NCBI RefSeq assembly: GCF_035222485.1
Contig: NC_085920.1
Coordinates: forward strand, 1,054,001-1,118,000
Direction of reading: 5' to 3'
Length of the DNA stretch: 64,000 bases
Origin: Podospora pseudoanserina
Taxonomy: Eukaryota > Ascomycota > Sordariomycetes > Sordariales > Podosporaceae
Shown: one piece after another, positions 1-12,449 of the stretch
Layout of the letters: every line of letters starts with the position of its first letter
How positions within the stretch are numbered: position 1 is the stretch's first letter
The notes under the pieces: generated by a model
Seen by the model: only the letters and a program-made list of their open reading frames with translations
Database searches by the model: none
What the model was told of the DNA's origin: nothing
Position numbers and translations under genes: made by a program

Positions 1-2
1 CG

Positions 3-482
3 AATGTTTCCGCTCCGAACGAAACAGAGCCGGTGGCAGATCCTGATGCCGCGGATAGCCCGGCTGCGAACTCGACTGCCTCCCGTCATGGCGCACAAGT
101 CCACAAACCCACGACCAAGATTACGATTTACAGCTTCGTGGAGGACATACCCGGCGGCAGCAAGCCAGAGAGCGTCGCGGGGAACAGCACAAGTGCCGTG
201 GCCGCCACCTCGAACGGGGAACCAAAAGAGCAGCCGATCCTGACGCTGTTCCCGTTGAACCACAGTTTGGCGTCGGAGTGGCTGGACGGGTTGCTCATGT
301 TGTTGAATCAGACGCCGATCACGGCCGAGACGAACAAGCTGGTGACGTTAGTGAGCGAGTACGGGTTGAAGATTAGGCTGTTGAATGTGAGGTTGGAGCA
401 GATGTATGCCGGGCCGGTTCCTGGGGCGGGGGTGGTGCCTAGTCGGGAGGGGCTGGATGAGGATTATTTTTATGAGATTTGA
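3..482 (+). CDS. C-terminal part of an ELMO/CED-12-like protein (partial, runs off left edge)
   Basis: The frame is open from the window edge to a TGA at 480-482, so about 159 residues of a longer protein are visible. The first ~70 residues are Ala/Ser/Thr-rich and low complexity. The last ~90 residues hold a block with the pattern SEWLDGLLMLL followed by LKIRLLNVR. This resembles the end of the PH domain in ELMO/CED-12 proteins, where a W-x-DGL motif is followed ~30 residues later by a KLRLLDLE-like strand. ELMO proteins work with DOCK-type exchange factors in Rac signalling and actin control. The ELMO core would lie to the left of the window, so the assignment rests on this one block. The tail ends in acidic and aromatic residues (DEDYFYEI). 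No ATG occurs early in the visible frame, as expected for an internal fragment. Alternative: another PH-domain protein. Confidence 0.65.
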   Translation, partial: NVSAPNETEPVADPDAADSPAANSTASRHGAQVHKPTTKITIYSFVEDIPGGSKPESVAGNSTSAVAATSNGEPKEQPILTLFPLNHSLASEWLDGLLMLLNQTPITAETNKLVTLVSEYGLKIRLLNVRLEQMYAGPVPGAGVVPSREGLDEDYFYEI

Positions 483-2387
483 GTCTTGGGATTGATCGTG
501 GGGAGGGAGGGAGGTGGTTTGTTGTGTTTTCGTTGGTTTTATATACCCCGGGTTGTAACAATAACCCCTTTTGTTCTAGTTTTCTAGTATTGTTTGATGC
601 TGAGGGGGGGGGCATATAGTTTGGTGTGAGATGGTGTATTTGTTTGTCGTAGAGGTGTCATAGCAGGAGGTCTTTGAATCAATGTTTGTGTTGTTTGGTG
701 AGGCTTTGTGTGAAGTTTGGCCATGCTGTGTGATGGGTCTGAAAGGTGCCTCTTGTAAAAAAATGAGTCAAATTCCGTCATGACACCGCACTATTCCAAG
801 TATATATCTAGTATTTTTTTTCTTCCCAGGTGACCTGCAACATTGGTCCTCTCATACACTATTCTTCTTCTTCAAGTGTCAAAGTTGTCGGCCTCTAGTA
901 ATCAGATCTGATACTTAAATATATATGCTATCTTCCACAAGACAACCGCGTTTTCTGAAAGGTTACATCTACACCTTTCTATGGACTGCTTTTGATCAAT
1001 CCGGACTAACACCGTTGCGTTTCATGGTTCCAACACATACTCACGCCATCCCTCTCTCCTTACCAGCAGGCTTGGTGATTGCTGGATTCCTTTCTTCCAA
1101 GTGTAGCACCCCGGGCTCAACAAAAACACACCATATTACCACCTAGACCTACCCGGAGCGTATAATTTACCAAGGAGGACACAATCGGGGGCCTGGAGAA
1201 ACTGGGGAGGTATGGACGAGACATATGGTGATGTTGTTGTTAAGGAGTTCTGGTCAGAGGATTTCATTGGGGCTGTTGAGGACACGCGATGTTAAATTAA
1301 CGAGGGGCGAGCAGCTCACTCATGAAGGAACCACCACAGTTATCAGTAGTAGGTCGGCTTTACTTCAGTCAGGGCAAGGTTGGTGATCCTCACCGTGGCG
1401 ATGTGGGGTTTTCTCCCAACGGGCAGAGATTTCGACTTTGAAACATGTGAGAATTTTGAACTGGTCTTTGGGGGCGGCCCTGGAGGTCCTACGTAAGTGA
1501 CACCACTGGGTAGGCTTCAGCCCAAACGCTTTAGGACCTTCTCACCAGGATCGCGTATGAGAAGTCACCGCTCTACCGCCGTGGCTTTTGAGAACAAAGG
1601 TCGATTCTAATAGGACGCTGAAGATGTCCGCTCCTGTCTGTCGTTAACTCGGTAGTTCCTTGCCATTATCTCGTGCCGAATGCTTGTAAGAATCACAGCC
1701 CGAAAAATTTCAGCTGTTGCGTTTATACAAAATCTCACTTGCTCGGTCTGTAGCCCGCAAACCTGACCTTCCCCTTATCCTTCAATAGCCAACCAGACAG
1801 ACCGGTACAACCGTGCCATGGCAGTAGTCTTCCGAGGCCAAAACCCAGAGTACCTTTACACCTCCTCACGAGGATAATCGCAGACATCCACGGCACGCTG
1901 CCCAGGCAGGCAGAAGACTCGCAGGCTGGTGACAATGAGGTACTGGTCATGGTGAGAACGTGGATCTCGTGACGAAAGCACCCGGGGCGCGACGTATCAT
2001 GCTCTCGATTTCTTGATATCGGTTCTCCAGATTGATGGAGGATGGAAGCAATGCAGCCGGGGCTATGTGATAAATCATGAGAACAGTTACGCAAATCTAG
2101 ATTAGCAAGAAACAGTCAAGTCGTGCTCTGCTGTGAATAGGTAGGTGTTGGCCTTTATTAGGTCTACTACTCCTAGCTCTTCTACTGTAAGCTCATGCTC
2201 GCGTGTGTGTCTTTCTTCCAATCTTTTCCGATGTACTCATTGACCCAGTCAGCGCCCAGCCTGAAAGAGTTCTCCTACCTAGTCCCGTGGCAGCAAGATG
2301 GTGGCCGGTGCCATGATCGTACAGTCAACCAACGTTAAAACACCCGATTCCCAGCATTATACACACCACCACCCTCCGCCATCATGA
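483..2387. other. Intergenic, no gene recognised
   Basis: This stretch separates the plus-strand ELMO-like gene from the 3' end of the minus-strand hydrolase, so it should contain two 3' flanks. All open frames are short (under 120 codons), lack recognisable motifs and have no convincing splice partners. I see no repeats of note and no RNA gene. Confidence 0.6.
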
Positions 2388-3646
2388 TCACTCCCACCCC
2401 CAAACTTTATAAACGACCCCCAACACCTCCTCCGCCCAAGTCATAGGAAAATCATGCCCCCCCTTCACCACCTCCCAAACCACATTCCCCCCTTCCAACA
2501 ACGGCTTCAAATCCTCCTCATACTCCCCCGGATTGACCAGCTCGTCCTCCTCCCCCAGTATGATCGCCGTCGTCTTCCCCTCATCCTCCCCCCTCAAAGC
2601 CAATCTCTTATAAGCCCCCTCCTGCCCCATCAACGGCCCATCCTTCAAACAACCCATAAAAGCATCCACAAACCCCTCGTGAACCACCAACTGCTGCTGC
2701 ACCTGCCTCAACACCCTCCTCTCCAACCCCGTCCTCGGCTCCCCATCAGCCCCAACATCATCCGCCGTCTCCGCCTCCACCAGCCTCGACGCAGGATCCT
2801 GCCGCTCCTGCAACCTGGCCGTCACCTTCCCCCGTTTCGTGCTCGACCGAATCGGCCTCCGCAACCTCCTCCTCGTAGCCAAATGCAGCAACCCCCTCGG
2901 CACAACGCCACTAGTGAAAACCTTTCTCGTCAACGTCCCAAACGATGCGGGCCGAATCATCCCCGCCGGGGCAAGCAGCACCAGATCCCTCACCAAATCA
3001 GGGAACGAAACCGCAAAGTGGGTGGCGATGCCCCCGCCGAGGGAGTACCCCACCAGCTTGAAGGCGTTTTCGCTTCCGGTCCAGGATATGGGAGAAGAGG
3101 CCAGGGCGATAAGGATTTGGGAGATGTACAGCCTCGCGTCGTGGGGGAGGTCGGCCGGGTTGTCGGAGAAGCCCCTGCCGAAGAGGTCAAAGAGCATTAC
3201 CCGGCATGGGTGGGAGGGGTGGTTGGAGAGGGAGAGGGCGAGCTTCGAGAGGGTTGTGCAGGGGGTTGAGATGCCGTGGATGAAGAGAACTTTGGGGCCG
3301 GTGACGGGGCCGAATTCGTAGATGCGGATGGAGCCATACTGGGAAGGGGTGGAAGGGGGATTGGTTAGTATGTTTGGTCAGGGAAGGTGGGGAGGAAGGG
3401 GGAGCTTACGGGAGTCTCGACATCACGGGCGCCGGGGAAGGTGTCGGGTTTGTATTCTAGGTTTTTGAGTTCGTCTTTGGGGAGGGTTGGGAGGACAGTT
3501 TTGAGAGGGGAGCGAAGGAGTTTAGGTAGGGGAGGATATAAGATTTTGTCGAGGATGACGAGAGTGATGGTGGTGATGGAGGCTGTGAGAGCTACTATGA
3601 GTGGTGTGTTGTTCCGGTCTGGTATGAAATACTGAAAGAGGCTCAT
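2388..3646 (-). CDS. Membrane-anchored alpha/beta hydrolase
   Basis: Two exons, 3646-3410 and 3338-2388, joined across a 71 bp GT-AG intron (3339-3409) with a TACTAAC branch site, encode 395 residues. The first ATG in frame is at 3646; the codon further upstream is TTG. Residues ~14-35 form a hydrophobic segment that could anchor the protein in a membrane. The hydrolase core follows: an HG oxyanion motif at H100-G101, a nucleophile elbow GYSLGG with Ser178, a probable acid Asp343 in EEDELVNP, and His374 in GGHDFP. Order and spacing fit the alpha/beta hydrolase fold, so the enzyme is probably an esterase, lipase or epoxide-hydrolase relative; the substrate cannot be read from sequence. The segment around residues 215-260 is rich in Arg/Gln/Glu and probably forms the variable cap. 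A 14 bp tandem repeat lies ~125 bp upstream of the start. Confidence 0.88.
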
Positions 3647-3770
3647 ATCTGGCAAGGTGATGTGGTGATGTATGCAATGTGAGATATTATCGTAAGATGT
3701 GAGGGCTTATGAAAATTGAAGGGTCGCACAGCAGCAGCAGCAACGCGGTGCCTGGCTAAGATGTGGGTGA

Positions 3771-3820
3771 TGTCGTTGAGGTGGTGTCGTTGAGGTGGTG
3801 TTGTTGAGGTGGTGTTGAGG
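3771..3820. repeat. 14 bp tandem repeat, about 3.6 copies
   Basis: The unit TGTCGTTGAGGTGG is present twice exactly, a third time with one change, and then partly. It lies 125-175 bp upstream of the hydrolase start codon, on the promoter side, and outside any supported coding region. Confidence 0.85.
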
Positions 3821-4649
3821 CTGTGAGTGAGGGGTGACAGGGGTTGATCAAGTCCAACTGCGCCTGATTGCCGAATGTGCCATGTCTGCACGTGTTGTCC
3901 ACAATTTGAAACATTGTTGACCTCAAAACCAACCAACGATTATATCTCATACTATATCTGTTTATCCCATGTCACAAAACTATGTTTGTTGGCCATCGTC
4001 GCCTCGTCGGCACTGGCAGTACTGTGCAAGGCGGCGAACCACTGTCATGAACCCCTCCAACAGCTGGTTCAGATTCCTCCAACTCTCAAACCCACATCTT
4101 TAGTCTCAGATCTCCCCAACATCGACAATTTCCGAAATCCCATTCCCCTTTCCCATCCACGCCAAAACAGGGATCTTGTCTTTCTTTTCTGATCAATTTT
4201 AGAACCCACGATGACGCCAACCTTGGCATTACGTACCGTATCCCCCAGCCGGGAACTGAAATGTTTCCTTTCTCTTCTCCACCAGACGCGCGCCCCATAC
4301 CCGCTTTCCCGTCCTTGGCGGCGGTATTGTTGTACGTAATTTCAGCCCCACCAAACGGTTTCTTAATCTCACTTACACCAACCCTCGACTTCCATCTCCT
4401 CTTTTCACCTATGCCAGACCAAATCCGCCATCACTGCCCACCAAAACCTTCTAGAAGGAATGGAACAACACTCCCCTCCATCCATCCTCCCCAGCCATCA
4501 CAGCACCTGTCTGTTTTCAACAACATTGGTCGATGCCCAGCACCCACCCACCCCTCCTCCCCCGGCTGCACCGCAGAAGCTCGCAATCACATGATATTCT
4601 CCATTCCCTCTTCTCCCACCTAGTCCCAGCCAGTTTTCTTAGCCCTTTC

Positions 4650-4684
4650 ATCCCATCCCATCCCATCCCATCCCATCCCATCCC
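4650..4684. repeat. (ATCCC)7 pentanucleotide microsatellite
   Basis: Seven uninterrupted ATCCC units are followed by degenerate ACCCG units. The array is non-coding. Confidence 0.9.
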
Positions 4685-5767
4685 AACCCGACCCGACCCG
4701 GCCACGCCACAGAGATAAGAACCCGCACCCTCTTCCCGCACCTGGCATCCCGTCCCATTGTTGGTTGGCTGACTTAAAACCACAACTACCGAATCCAGCC
4801 TTGCGGTGACTTCTTGGTAGAGAGATAAGCCTCCCTCCCAAGACTTCCTAATGCAACCACTACAAGTTGACTATCCTGACCGGCTTTCCACCTCTTATCG
4901 TGATCGGTTGTAGCCCCCCCCCCCCTTCCCCAGTCCGGCGGCATACAGTACACCACCCTCCCGGCCTCCCCAGATGCCATCGCTTGACTCGGCGTCCCCG
5001 ACCGTGTGGTCCTTAGTTCCGATCTCACGCCAGAGCCGGCATCAAGGCACATACCAAGGAAAAGCTTGACAAGACAAGACAGCATTGCATATGTCTGATC
5101 TGGGTTCCATCCTACCGTAGCGTCCAAGATCAGACGGAAGGTGATGGTGTTCTAGACCCCATCCCCCCGCCTGTTCATCCCTCAGGATATAATTGTTAGT
5201 CTCACAGTTCCGATTTCGCTGCTTCACATGCTTGCCTGCAGAAGACACGACATAGCAACTGACCTGTCTGAAAGATTTTGACATGATCTTGCCTCATCCA
5301 TGTCTGAAATCGGTCTCGTCTAAACACGTGATTTCTCAGCAGCAGCTCAATGGTTTAAAAAAAAAAAAAAAAAGGAAATACCGGCATCACAAGTGATCAA
5401 GAAGTAAATGTTATATCTTTAGATTAAACACCATATCCATCATCCATCTCACACATAAATATCGCTAAGCTAGCTTTCAGGGGTATTTGTACAACAACGT
5501 CATGCCCGCAAACCTTTTCCTCAAAAGGGTCAAAACAAGGGACAATGTAAATGAAAAAAATGAAAAAAGATCCAAAACGACACGGCAGAAAAAATATACT
5601 TCTTTGGAAGCAAAGCCGTTATGCTTCCCAGGGGTTGCCGCTTCCAGGCCTGCCTGCCTTTTACACATTGCCTCCCTTCCGTTCCTGCACCCCCCTATCC
5701 AGATATCAATAGGAAAAAAAAGGATACAACGCTTTCAAACAATGTTCAAATGACTGGTCGTGACACC

Positions 5768-7443
5768 CTAATCAGTCGCAGACCCGGACACCTTCTCCTC
5801 CTTCCCGACAGCAGTAGCGGGCTCTGAGGGGGGTGTGGGAGGGGCGCTGGAGCGAGTGGCCATCTCTTGATGCCCGGTGATGCCGTGCTGAGGGACGACA
5901 ACATCGCCATCAGCTCTCTGCTCCTTCTCCGCAGGAGTCCAGGCAAGGTAGTCACGGCGGACCTCGACGTAGTCGTAGGCGAACTCTCCGTGCTGGTCGT
6001 CATCCATGCCGAGAAGCTCAGCCTCGGTGGAAGCACGGAGGTGAAGGCCGGGAACGAGGTCGATGGCCTTGGCGATGAGAGCCGAGACGACAAAGGTATA
6101 GCCGCAGCCGGCAAGGATGTAGACAATCTGCTTGTAGAGCTGAGCCCAGTTGCCGTTGAGGAAGCCACCCTGAACGCCCAAGTTGATGCCATCCAGGCCG
6201 ATGATGTAGTCGGCGGCGAAGAAGGCGTTGAAAATAAGACCGACGATACCACCGATGGCGTGTTCGGCGAACACATCGAGAGCATCATCAATGCGGAGGT
6301 AGAACTTGATCTTGGTGCCAAAGTTGCAGGCAACGCCAGTAACGACACCAAGCAAAACACTGGCCCAGGGAGTGATGACACCGGAAGCGGGAGTGGCGGC
6401 GACGAGGCCAGAGATGGTGCCGGAGCACCAGCCGACGAGTGACCACTTCTTGGCAAGGCGGAAATCGAGAAGGCACCAAGTCATGGCGGCGAACATGGCA
6501 GTCAAGCAGGTGTTCCAGCAGGCCATGGCAGCGCGGAGGTTGGCGCCGAAAGCAGAGCCGCCGTTGAAACCGAGCCATCCGAACCAGAGAAGGATAGTGC
6601 CGAGAGTAATGAGCGAGATGTTGTGGGGACGGAAGTTGAGCATCATCTTCTCGTTGCGGCGCCCGAGCACCCAAGAGTAGGCCAAAGCGGAAACACCCGA
6701 ACCAATCTCGACGGGACCGCCACCAGCATAGTCGAAAACACCCCACTTGAAAGCCCAGCCTTCGGCGCCCCAGGCCCAGTACGCAAGAGGGCAGTAGACG
6801 AGAGTAGCCCAGAAGAAAGTAAAGACCATGCCGGGAATGACGCGACCACGTTCAGCAGTAGCACCGATCACGAGGGCAGCAGTAACAGCAGCGAATTGCA
6901 TCTTCCAACTGTTAGCATCAAGCCATGTGCGCAAGTCGAAATCAGCCAAGTACTTGCCTGGTAAAACGAGTACAGCAGCTCGGGAATGAAGGGGGAGCCC
7001 GGAGACTCATCACCCAAAGCGTTGCGGAGGCCAAATCTGTCGAGGTTGCCAATGAAGCCGTTGGTGGCGGTCGGGCTGAGGGCCAGTGAATAACCCCAGA
7101 AATACCATTGGAAGACAATGACACTGAAAGACATCATGACGACCCATATTTGCGACAAGGCCGACTTTCTGCGAGCGAGGCCGGAGTAGAGGAAGGCGAT
7201 GCCGGGAATCATCAGCAGGACCATGCCAGACGACACGAGGATATAAGCTTGGTCACCGGCATTGAAGGGTTCGTTGAGGTTATCCCTCGCTGTTGGCACC
7301 CCCTGGTTAGCTTGTCGAATGTCATTGAGAGGCGCAATCAGGGCCCGATTGAAGGATAGTGAGATCATTGGATGGTGGTGGCTCTACGTACCGGAATGGA
7401 GCGGCGTCGAGGCCGGAGCCGCCTCGGAAGTTGAGTCGGACAT
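5768..7443 (-). CDS. mep: Ammonium transporter (Amt/Mep family)
   Basis: Three exons give 512 residues: 7443-7392, 7310-6958 and 6901-5768. Intron 1 (7311-7391) is GT-AG, phase 1. Intron 2 (6902-6957, 56 bp) begins with GCAAGT, a GC-AG intron; splicing there restores the conserved join YQ|MQFAAVTAAL. Family hallmarks are AGDQAYILVSSGMVLLM near the start, GIAFLYSGL, GATAERGR, FNGGSAFGAN and DVFAEHAIGG. Eleven membrane helices are expected, followed by a cytosolic tail of ~90 residues that carries the usual Amt regulatory region. The protein moves ammonium across the plasma membrane. The pore site that holds the first twin His has Glu200 (GGPVEIGSG), while the second, His349, is kept. Glu at this position is the feature of yeast Mep1/Mep3 rather than Mep2, so a plain transporter role is more likely than a Mep2-like sensor role. 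GATA sites upstream suggest AreA/NIT2 nitrogen control. Confidence 0.95.
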
Positions 7444-7520
7444 GGCGCGGTGTCGAGTCCTTTGCGGACGTGCGTGAACAGAATGCTTGCTAGAGCCGGA
7501 GCAGGGCGGGCGCCCGGATG

Positions 7521-7604
7521 GATAGGGTAGGTAATCAGGGCAGTGGACGGGCGTGAGGGTCGTTTCGTGTCGTCGTAATGGATAGGCAATCTAAAGAATG
7601 GATA
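7521..7604 (-). promoter_or_regulatory. Cluster of GATA sites upstream of the ammonium transporter
   Basis: Three GATA cores lie at 7521, 7581 and 7601 on the plus strand, 80-160 bp upstream of the start codon at 7443, and a TATC core lies at 7840. Fungal nitrogen-catabolite genes are activated by AreA/NIT2 through clustered GATA sites, and Mep genes are classical targets. The sites are seen directly; their use is inferred. Confidence 0.5.
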
Positions 7605-10004
7605 CCTAGAAAGACAGAAGAAGGAGGAGTAGTAGTAGGAGGAGAAGGAGGAGGAGGCCGAGAGCAGCCGTTGGGGAAAGGCTGTCGGAAGGTGTATAAT
7701 TTTCGACACAAGTCTGGTCTGAGACGGGGGAAGGAACGAGAAACAATGGACGAGGGTGGGACAAAGCCTGAGTATATAAACCACCCTACTACGTACGGCA
7801 TCGGATCCATCGACCGTCCCCCATCCCACCCGCAACGCCTATCTAGGAGAGTGGGGAGCAGCGAGAAACCTCTGACGCACGACGCCAATTCAGCGCCAGG
7901 GCCCGGGGCCGGCAGCGGCAGGCACTTTCCACTCAGACTGCCCCTGGTGGGTGAGGCCGGATATGCCTAGCGCAGTCCATCTTTCTGCAGTGTTTCCCGA
8001 ATCAGTTTCAGTTCCCTCCCAGATTAAGTGGGTTCCAGACGCGGGAAAATATCTTGCCTGGTGATGGGGAGCTGTCCTCTGCTCACCACCATGCTCGGCG
8101 ACGGCCATCTTCGACGATAGGCCCAGCCCCAGTCGTCTGGGGTCATCCCGGGGACACGCACAGGGCTTCCGCAAGCAGCTAGGCAGTCCTGCGGTACCGG
8201 GGTACGGTGGCGCCCAGGTGTGGGACGACCCCCGCTCTGCTCCCACTCTGCGCACGAGCCAGGTACAAGCTGAGAGGTACACCGTACCTCCAGAATGGAT
8301 CCATCACAGCTGCTGTTCGACTGACTGCCCTGACTTGTGGTCGACGTCGATACCGCTGTCTGAAAAGGTTCTTGAATAGTTTCTACTGCGTAGACTCCAG
8401 TCTGTTTTCTTCTACACCTAAGTAAAGACCTCATGCGTACACTCCATGGATGGCCTGTTCTGTTTCGTACCCCCACTCTTCCTCCCTCTCGAGCTTCAGC
8501 AGCACTGAGCTGGCAGGTCAGGTCAAGTCAAACCATTGCTTATTCAGGTAATCCCTCGTGGTCATTATCAGGGCCTCTCTTGGGACTGCATCAGCCAAAC
8601 AGAATAGGCCATATGCAACCTGGATATGGCCTGAGCTCTGGCCAGCTGGTGAAATGTGCAATGTGTAAAATGATGGACATCAGCAATTGCACACAGCCTC
8701 AGCTCCAGAGCTCTTGGTTCCTGGGGTGTGGTGGTGCATCATGTCTGCTAAGTGGGGGTTCGCCGCACACCTGCACACGACCATCTGCTGACGGGTGTGG
8801 GTGGAAAGAAACCCCTCCCCTCCCTCCATCACGCTTGTCTACCCGCAGGAACGGTAGGATTGGTTCACTAGGGCGGTAATCGGAATGGGTGCGCAATTTT
8901 TTTTTGTCGTTTCATTCATTAATCTTTTCGAAGGAGCAGTCTCGAGATTACAGAACATGCATCCCTTCTTTTTCTTGTCATCGGACCACCACACCTCAGG
9001 TTGGAGACACACCGATACCGAGGTAGCGGTTTCGTGATGATCTCGGGTTCCCATCAATGAGGTCCTGTCATACACTCTTCACTGTTCCCTACAGCTGACT
9101 CCGCCCTACGGAAACGAAGCATGTCGTCAACGGAGACACAAACTTGTTCTGGCTAAGACCTTGAACACCGAGAATAGCTTGTGCAACAAAAGCGAAGCTC
9201 CAGTCGTTGTATAAGAAACCCCCATCCTGGAGCCTCCCCCGTTCCCCCCCGCCTTTCCAGGTCGGATTGTGTTCCTGATCCCCAAGAGCTGAGGTCTTGG
9301 ATTGCGCCCTTTTCGGTTTCTGTCTGTCTTGATTCGTCTTGACTCGAACTTGGCAAAAGCTTCAGCTGCAGCGTCTTCGCTCCAGGAGGAGTGCACTGCA
9401 GCGATCCCGCACCGAGTTGCATGACGGGGCCCAGAGGCCAAGGTAATTAGGGATTGCGAGGCTCTCCTGTGCTCACCGAGCTTTCCGGGTTGGCCGTTTG
9501 TCTGTGCGACTGAAGCATACTTTGTTGATGATCCCCGATGTCTTTGGTGTAGTCATCGCAGCCGTTGAATTGTCTCCAATGCTAGCGTGCGGATCTGATA
9601 TTGGAGAACATGGGATTTCGATGAGACTTTTGGGCCGACGTGGGCCCTAGAAACTGTTACCAAATGGTTTGTGTTTTTTGGGTTCAAGCCGTTGAAAAAG
9701 AGCCAGTCACAGCGACCCGTTGTCCGGCAATCGGTTGGGCTCTGCCGAATCACAGGCGGCGATCTTTCTTATCTCAGGGCCCCGCTTTCTTCCGCCGATC
9801 TTCCACGCACCTTTTCAACTGCATTGCGAAACGTGTGGAGTTGAACCCTCTGAATACCAACACTGGCTAACTGACAACTGCATCACGGGTAGGGAGTAAC
9901 CAGCAGTGAGCCTTTTTGTTATATAAAGCTCGGGGGTAACGAGTGCTGGGCAAACAGACTTGGCGAGCACGGCGAGCAATTCCCCGGTCAAAAGCCACAA
10001 CATC

Positions 10005-10220
10005 ATGTCGACGACACCACCGCTGATGAACGATAGCCCCAGGACGCCGACGGACATGTCCAGCCTCGCGGACCTCTCGCCGCTGCATGACCGTACGATT
10101 CCAGACCTCAGCGCCAACGCCCAGACCGAACATCTAATCTATCTACCAGCGTGCCAACACAAACATCATGTGGTTTTGCTCAATGAAGTGGCTCGACACC
10201 AAAAGCTTGAGGGCCTCTGA
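10005..10220 (+). CDS. Weak candidate small protein gene, unrecognised
   Basis: An ATG at 10005 opens a frame of 71 codons ending at 10220. It is rich in Ser, Thr, Pro and Asp at the start (MSTTPPLMNDSPRTPTD). A TATATAAA box at ~9919, about 85 bp upstream, and a good start context (CATCATGTCG) make it more promising than other short frames nearby. A possible intron from a GTACGA donor in the middle to a CTACCAG acceptor at ~10150 would change the second half. I do not recognise any family, and it may be a chance frame. Confidence 0.25.
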   Translation: MSTTPPLMNDSPRTPTDMSSLADLSPLHDRTIPDLSANAQTEHLIYLPACQHKHHVVLLNEVARHQKLEGL

Positions 10221-12302
10221 TGGTGGTGGTGATGGCGGTGGTGGACGGACATGGTCTCAAAAGTCCCGCTTTCGGGGTGGACGGAGACGGACGAACCATT
10301 GGACTGCTCGTTCTTCTTTTCCTGATGTTGCTCTGCACCCCGGATCGCGAAATTGGAAGCGTCGCCAGTCTGCTCGAGTGGTCGGAACCCCTGCCCAAAA
10401 GGAAACATGCGACCTGTGGGTTGCTCTCCACCCTGGACCAAACCCCTGTCAGCAGTGGCGTCCCAAGAAGCTGAGAGAGCGGGTGCCGAGCCTGCCAAGA
10501 GATAGGCTTCTTATCTTGAATTCGGGATCCAATCAGAGAGCGCGGGATTTCACAAGGGAAACAGTCAAAGACAACATCACCTCGAAAGCACCCAGATACA
10601 CACCCCCATCGCCAACAGCAGCAGAGGGAAGCGAACGCCCGTATTGATTTCATTAATTAATGAGTCCTTCATGCAGGCCAGGCCTCCAACCAGAAATTTC
10701 TCATTGTTTGAGATGAGTTCATCTTCTCAAAAGCGCCTTCATCAGTCTAGCCTTTCCTCTCCCCACCAGTTTCGCCAGCCTTACAAATAGAGAGAAACCA
10801 GAAACCGCCCCCCATCAGATACGACTTTTTCCGATCTCCACTACAATAGCGGAGCCAAAAACCACATGTTTGACGCGCATCAAAGACGAGACGGCACTCC
10901 ATACCACGATCCCAGAAAGACACACAGATCCAACAGAACCGTCCCATTCCGCCCAGCAGATGGGATGACATGTCACCGGAAGGAAGCCTCAATGCAAGCC
11001 AAGGTAAAGTCCGGTCACCTAGTGTTTTAGTGTCCGTCTTTTCCAGTCTGCGGGAGATTACCGGCTGCAAGAGCCGCAAATATCAATTGTATATGCGCGC
11101 GGATATATGTGCTGATGTCACCGCAACACCGAGGCTATGAAGCAGCTCCGAGGTCGGGTGAGTCCCACGGATGGCAAAAACTGAGAGTTCAGGATGCGGA
11201 AGGGGGTGAGGGAGATCATCCTAGGGTTTCTCTCTTGATCAACATTGATTTCCAATCCGTAGAATGCGGCCCACGACGGCGATATTGTATAGTGTATGCA
11301 CATCCTCATATCGTGAGATGGAGTGATGGGCCCAACGGACAACCATCATCCAAGCTGCGTTGAGCCTAGACAACGGTTCTTGGACTCCACATTCAAGCGT
11401 GATCCACCCTCAGACAGAGCCTCACGAATAGCCACACCATAGACAGGTCGAGGGCCTAGTTCAACTCCATATCTGTGGAATGAGAGGCAAATTGGAGCTG
11501 CTGTAGTATATTCCGCGGTTTTCCGTGACAGCGGAAACAAGCTCGACGGTCATCAACCTAGACTTTGCTTCGTCCTCAATGGGAACAGATGCGGCAACTG
11601 AAAGAGGACCAATGGTTGTGGCTTCTCGTTCCCCATAGTCAAACTGAAAAAGGTTCTACACTATTTCCTGAGATACCAAGTTCAACAGGGGCATTTATTT
11701 CATATTAAACCAATAAGCTCCAACAACTGCATCCTACACAAGACTAAAAGCAAACAACCGCGAGATCAGCTTTTAAAGGCTTTGTTAATTGGTTGGTGTA
11801 TCATATCTATCCCCTCACAAGCGGGGCCATCTGCGTTGATGTTTGCCTCAATCATACCTGTGATCGAGTCCACCAAGCTTGCACAATGTCTTGTTTTTGC
11901 TTTCAGAATTATATGCTCATCAGTTTTACAAGCATTCTGGTGACTGCATTGCTTCCTACCTCTGTCTCCAGTCTCGAAGTGTTTCTTCCCATTCTCCATG
12001 ACATTTACATTTCCTGGAACACTAGTTCCAACTCAAAGAAACCGCCAGAGTCTATAAGCAAACAACCCGAGACATGACTTAGTCAAGATAATTGAACCAA
12101 AGACGCCTGTCCACGCACCTGTGTGAGTCCCGGTGATCGCCCGGTATAGAATCCGCCTGGTTTTGGCGTCTAGAGAGGAAGAAGAGGATACCTTCCCTAG
12201 AAAGGACAATACAGCTGTTGGAGGAGAAGCTGAGCAAAAAGAGAGAGCGACAGCTGTCCGTTGTTTGCTCCCCGTCAAAGACTTTCCATCTCGACACCAA
12301 CA

Positions 12303-12418
12303 ATGCAGTCTTGTGTGTCCATCCCCCCCTCGGACGGTGGCTATGGTAGTCCTCCCCAAAAACACAGTCGACAAGCTGACAACCACCACATCACACCACC
12401 ACCACCAACAACAATAAT

Positions 12419-12449
<31 letters not shown>

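Larger units (their letters stand above)
3647..5767. other. Intergenic: hydrolase promoter and ammonium transporter 3' flank, with simple repeats
   Basis: No gene recognised. The region carries a 14 bp tandem repeat (3771-3820), an ATCCC pentanucleotide array (4650-4684), a run of about a dozen C (4914-4925) and an A run near 5357-5373. Short frames on both strands lack motifs. The part nearest 5768 should be the 3' untranslated region of the ammonium transporter. Confidence 0.6.

Noticed and set aside
2454-3321. Plus-strand frames of 160-271 codons over the hydrolase
   Set aside because: Low-complexity Pro/His/Gln composition; the minus strand has the complete catalytic triad.
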